Part shown: in pieces, positions 63,775 through 64,000 of the stretch
How the letters are laid out: each line of letters begins with the position of its first letter
Position numbering within the stretch: the first letter of the stretch is position 1
Source: Chitinophaga terrae (ex Kim and Jung 2007)
GTDB taxonomy: Bacteria; Bacteroidota; Bacteroidia; Chitinophagales; Chitinophagaceae
Assembly (NCBI RefSeq): GCF_900107795.1
Contig: NZ_FNRL01000011.1
Coordinates: 124,001-188,000 of the forward strand
Length of the DNA: 64,000 bases
Reading direction: 5' to 3'
Notes under the pieces: generated by a model
Told to the model about the DNA's origin: nothing
The model's database searches: none
Seen by the model: the letters and a program-made list of their open reading frames with translations, nothing else
Program-made: the position numbers and the translations under genes

Positions 63775-64000
63775 TTATTTAATTGTTTTGATAGATTTTA
63801 GTGCCTCGCCGCTGATCTGCAGTTCGTTCAGGCTATCTACTTTAATATCCGCATACTTGTTGCCTGGCCTGAAATACAGGTTGCCATGTTTTTGTATGGT
63901 GATGTCGGCAGAATCGATCTTGCAGTCTTCTCCTACTTCCAGGGAAGTTTGCTGGGCTCCCGAAAATTTCAGGGACCTGATCTCTGAATTATAGATCCTG
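63775..64000 (-). CDS. 3' end of a GIN-domain (DUF2807)-like protein gene, start beyond the window
   Basis: Only the last 74 or so residues are visible. They read RIYNSEIRSLKFSGAQQTSL, then EVGEDCKIDSADITIQKHGN, LYFRPGNKYADIKVDSLNEL and a tail ending SIKTIK. The repeating short beta rungs with alternating hydrophobic residues are those of GIN-type putative auto-transporter adhesin domains of Bacteroidota, usually lipoproteins or secreted proteins. The identity is tentative because the signature part is outside the window. Confidence 0.5.
   Translation of the reverse strand, partial: RIYNSEIRSLKFSGAQQTSLEVGEDCKIDSADITIQKHGNLYFRPGNKYADIKVDSLNELQISGEALKSIKTIK

Noticed and set aside
1-64000. tRNA, rRNA, insertion sequences, integrases
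   Set aside because: I found no T-loop-like sequences in the gaps and no transposase or integrase reading frame; the inverted repeats lack any coding partner in the window.

Overview
The window looks like a chromosomal segment of a Chitinophaga-like member of the Bacteroidota (family Chitinophagaceae). The grounds are the recurring promoter element TAnnTTTG, many lipoproteins with short lipoboxes, DUF6452 and DUF6048 genes behind uvrA, two GH92 mannosidases, a ThuA/DUF1080/Gfo-Idh-MocA sugar cluster, and protein sequences that resemble that family. This placement is inference from recognition, not from a search. I saw no tRNA, rRNA, CRISPR array, insertion sequence or prophage.

Layout. 1-978 is the 3' part of purD. 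1283-7161 is the cell-elongation cluster mreB-mreC-mreD-mrdA(PBP2)-rodA, followed by an MBL-fold hydrolase with its own promoter and a frameshifted NTF2-like gene. 8307-10126 (minus) is an ECF sigma factor, a membrane protein with repeated VPxGYFDxL motifs and an LTXXQ-like periplasmic protein. 10292-13243 (minus) is rmlA-galE and a C-terminal transketolase subunit with no N-terminal partner nearby. 13411-15106 (minus) is a PiT phosphate transporter with its DUF47 partner, divergent from an LpxH-like phosphoesterase. 16279-20339 holds small and surface proteins (unknown 129 aa protein, YHS lipoprotein, acyltransferase, M13 peptidase). 20482-22712 is a membrane protein, a group III truncated haemoglobin and rarA. 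22713-30756 (minus) is the alpha-2-macroglobulin/PBP1C pair. 30881-37082 includes a ModF-like double ATPase, an ElaA-type acetyltransferase and uvrA-DUF6452-DUF6048. 37316-39910 (minus) is fabF and a fatty-acid desaturase.

The accessory carbohydrate region is 40133-55400. A LacI regulator precedes two tandem GH92 genes; the first has Gln where the second has Glu at the presumed catalytic acid. Facing them on the minus strand is a seven-gene set: MFS transporter, Gfo/Idh/MocA dehydrogenase, TIM-barrel isomerase/epimerase, lipoprotein cytochrome c, DUF1080 protein, ThuA protein, and a 1134-residue lipoprotein that joins ThuA, a PQQ-type sugar dehydrogenase, PKD, cytochrome c and a C-terminal carbohydrate-binding-like region. 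I read it as a cell-envelope oxidative (3-keto-sugar type) glycan pathway coupled to respiration. This is the best candidate in the window for a little-described system.

55956-61699 (plus) is secA, deoC, a SPOR protein and an M20 amidohydrolase. The 555-base gap before secA holds a good promoter and a possible SRP-like small RNA. The window ends with a carboxypeptidase-regulatory-like lipoprotein and the 3' end of a GIN-domain-like gene.

Non-coding structure is prominent. Two copies of a long inverted repeat rich in GCAAAG sit four bases after the stop codons of fabF and the DUF1080 gene. A family of look-alike GTCTC/GAGAC terminators includes a mirror-image pair at 46069-46185. Several perfect dyads lie in promoter regions.
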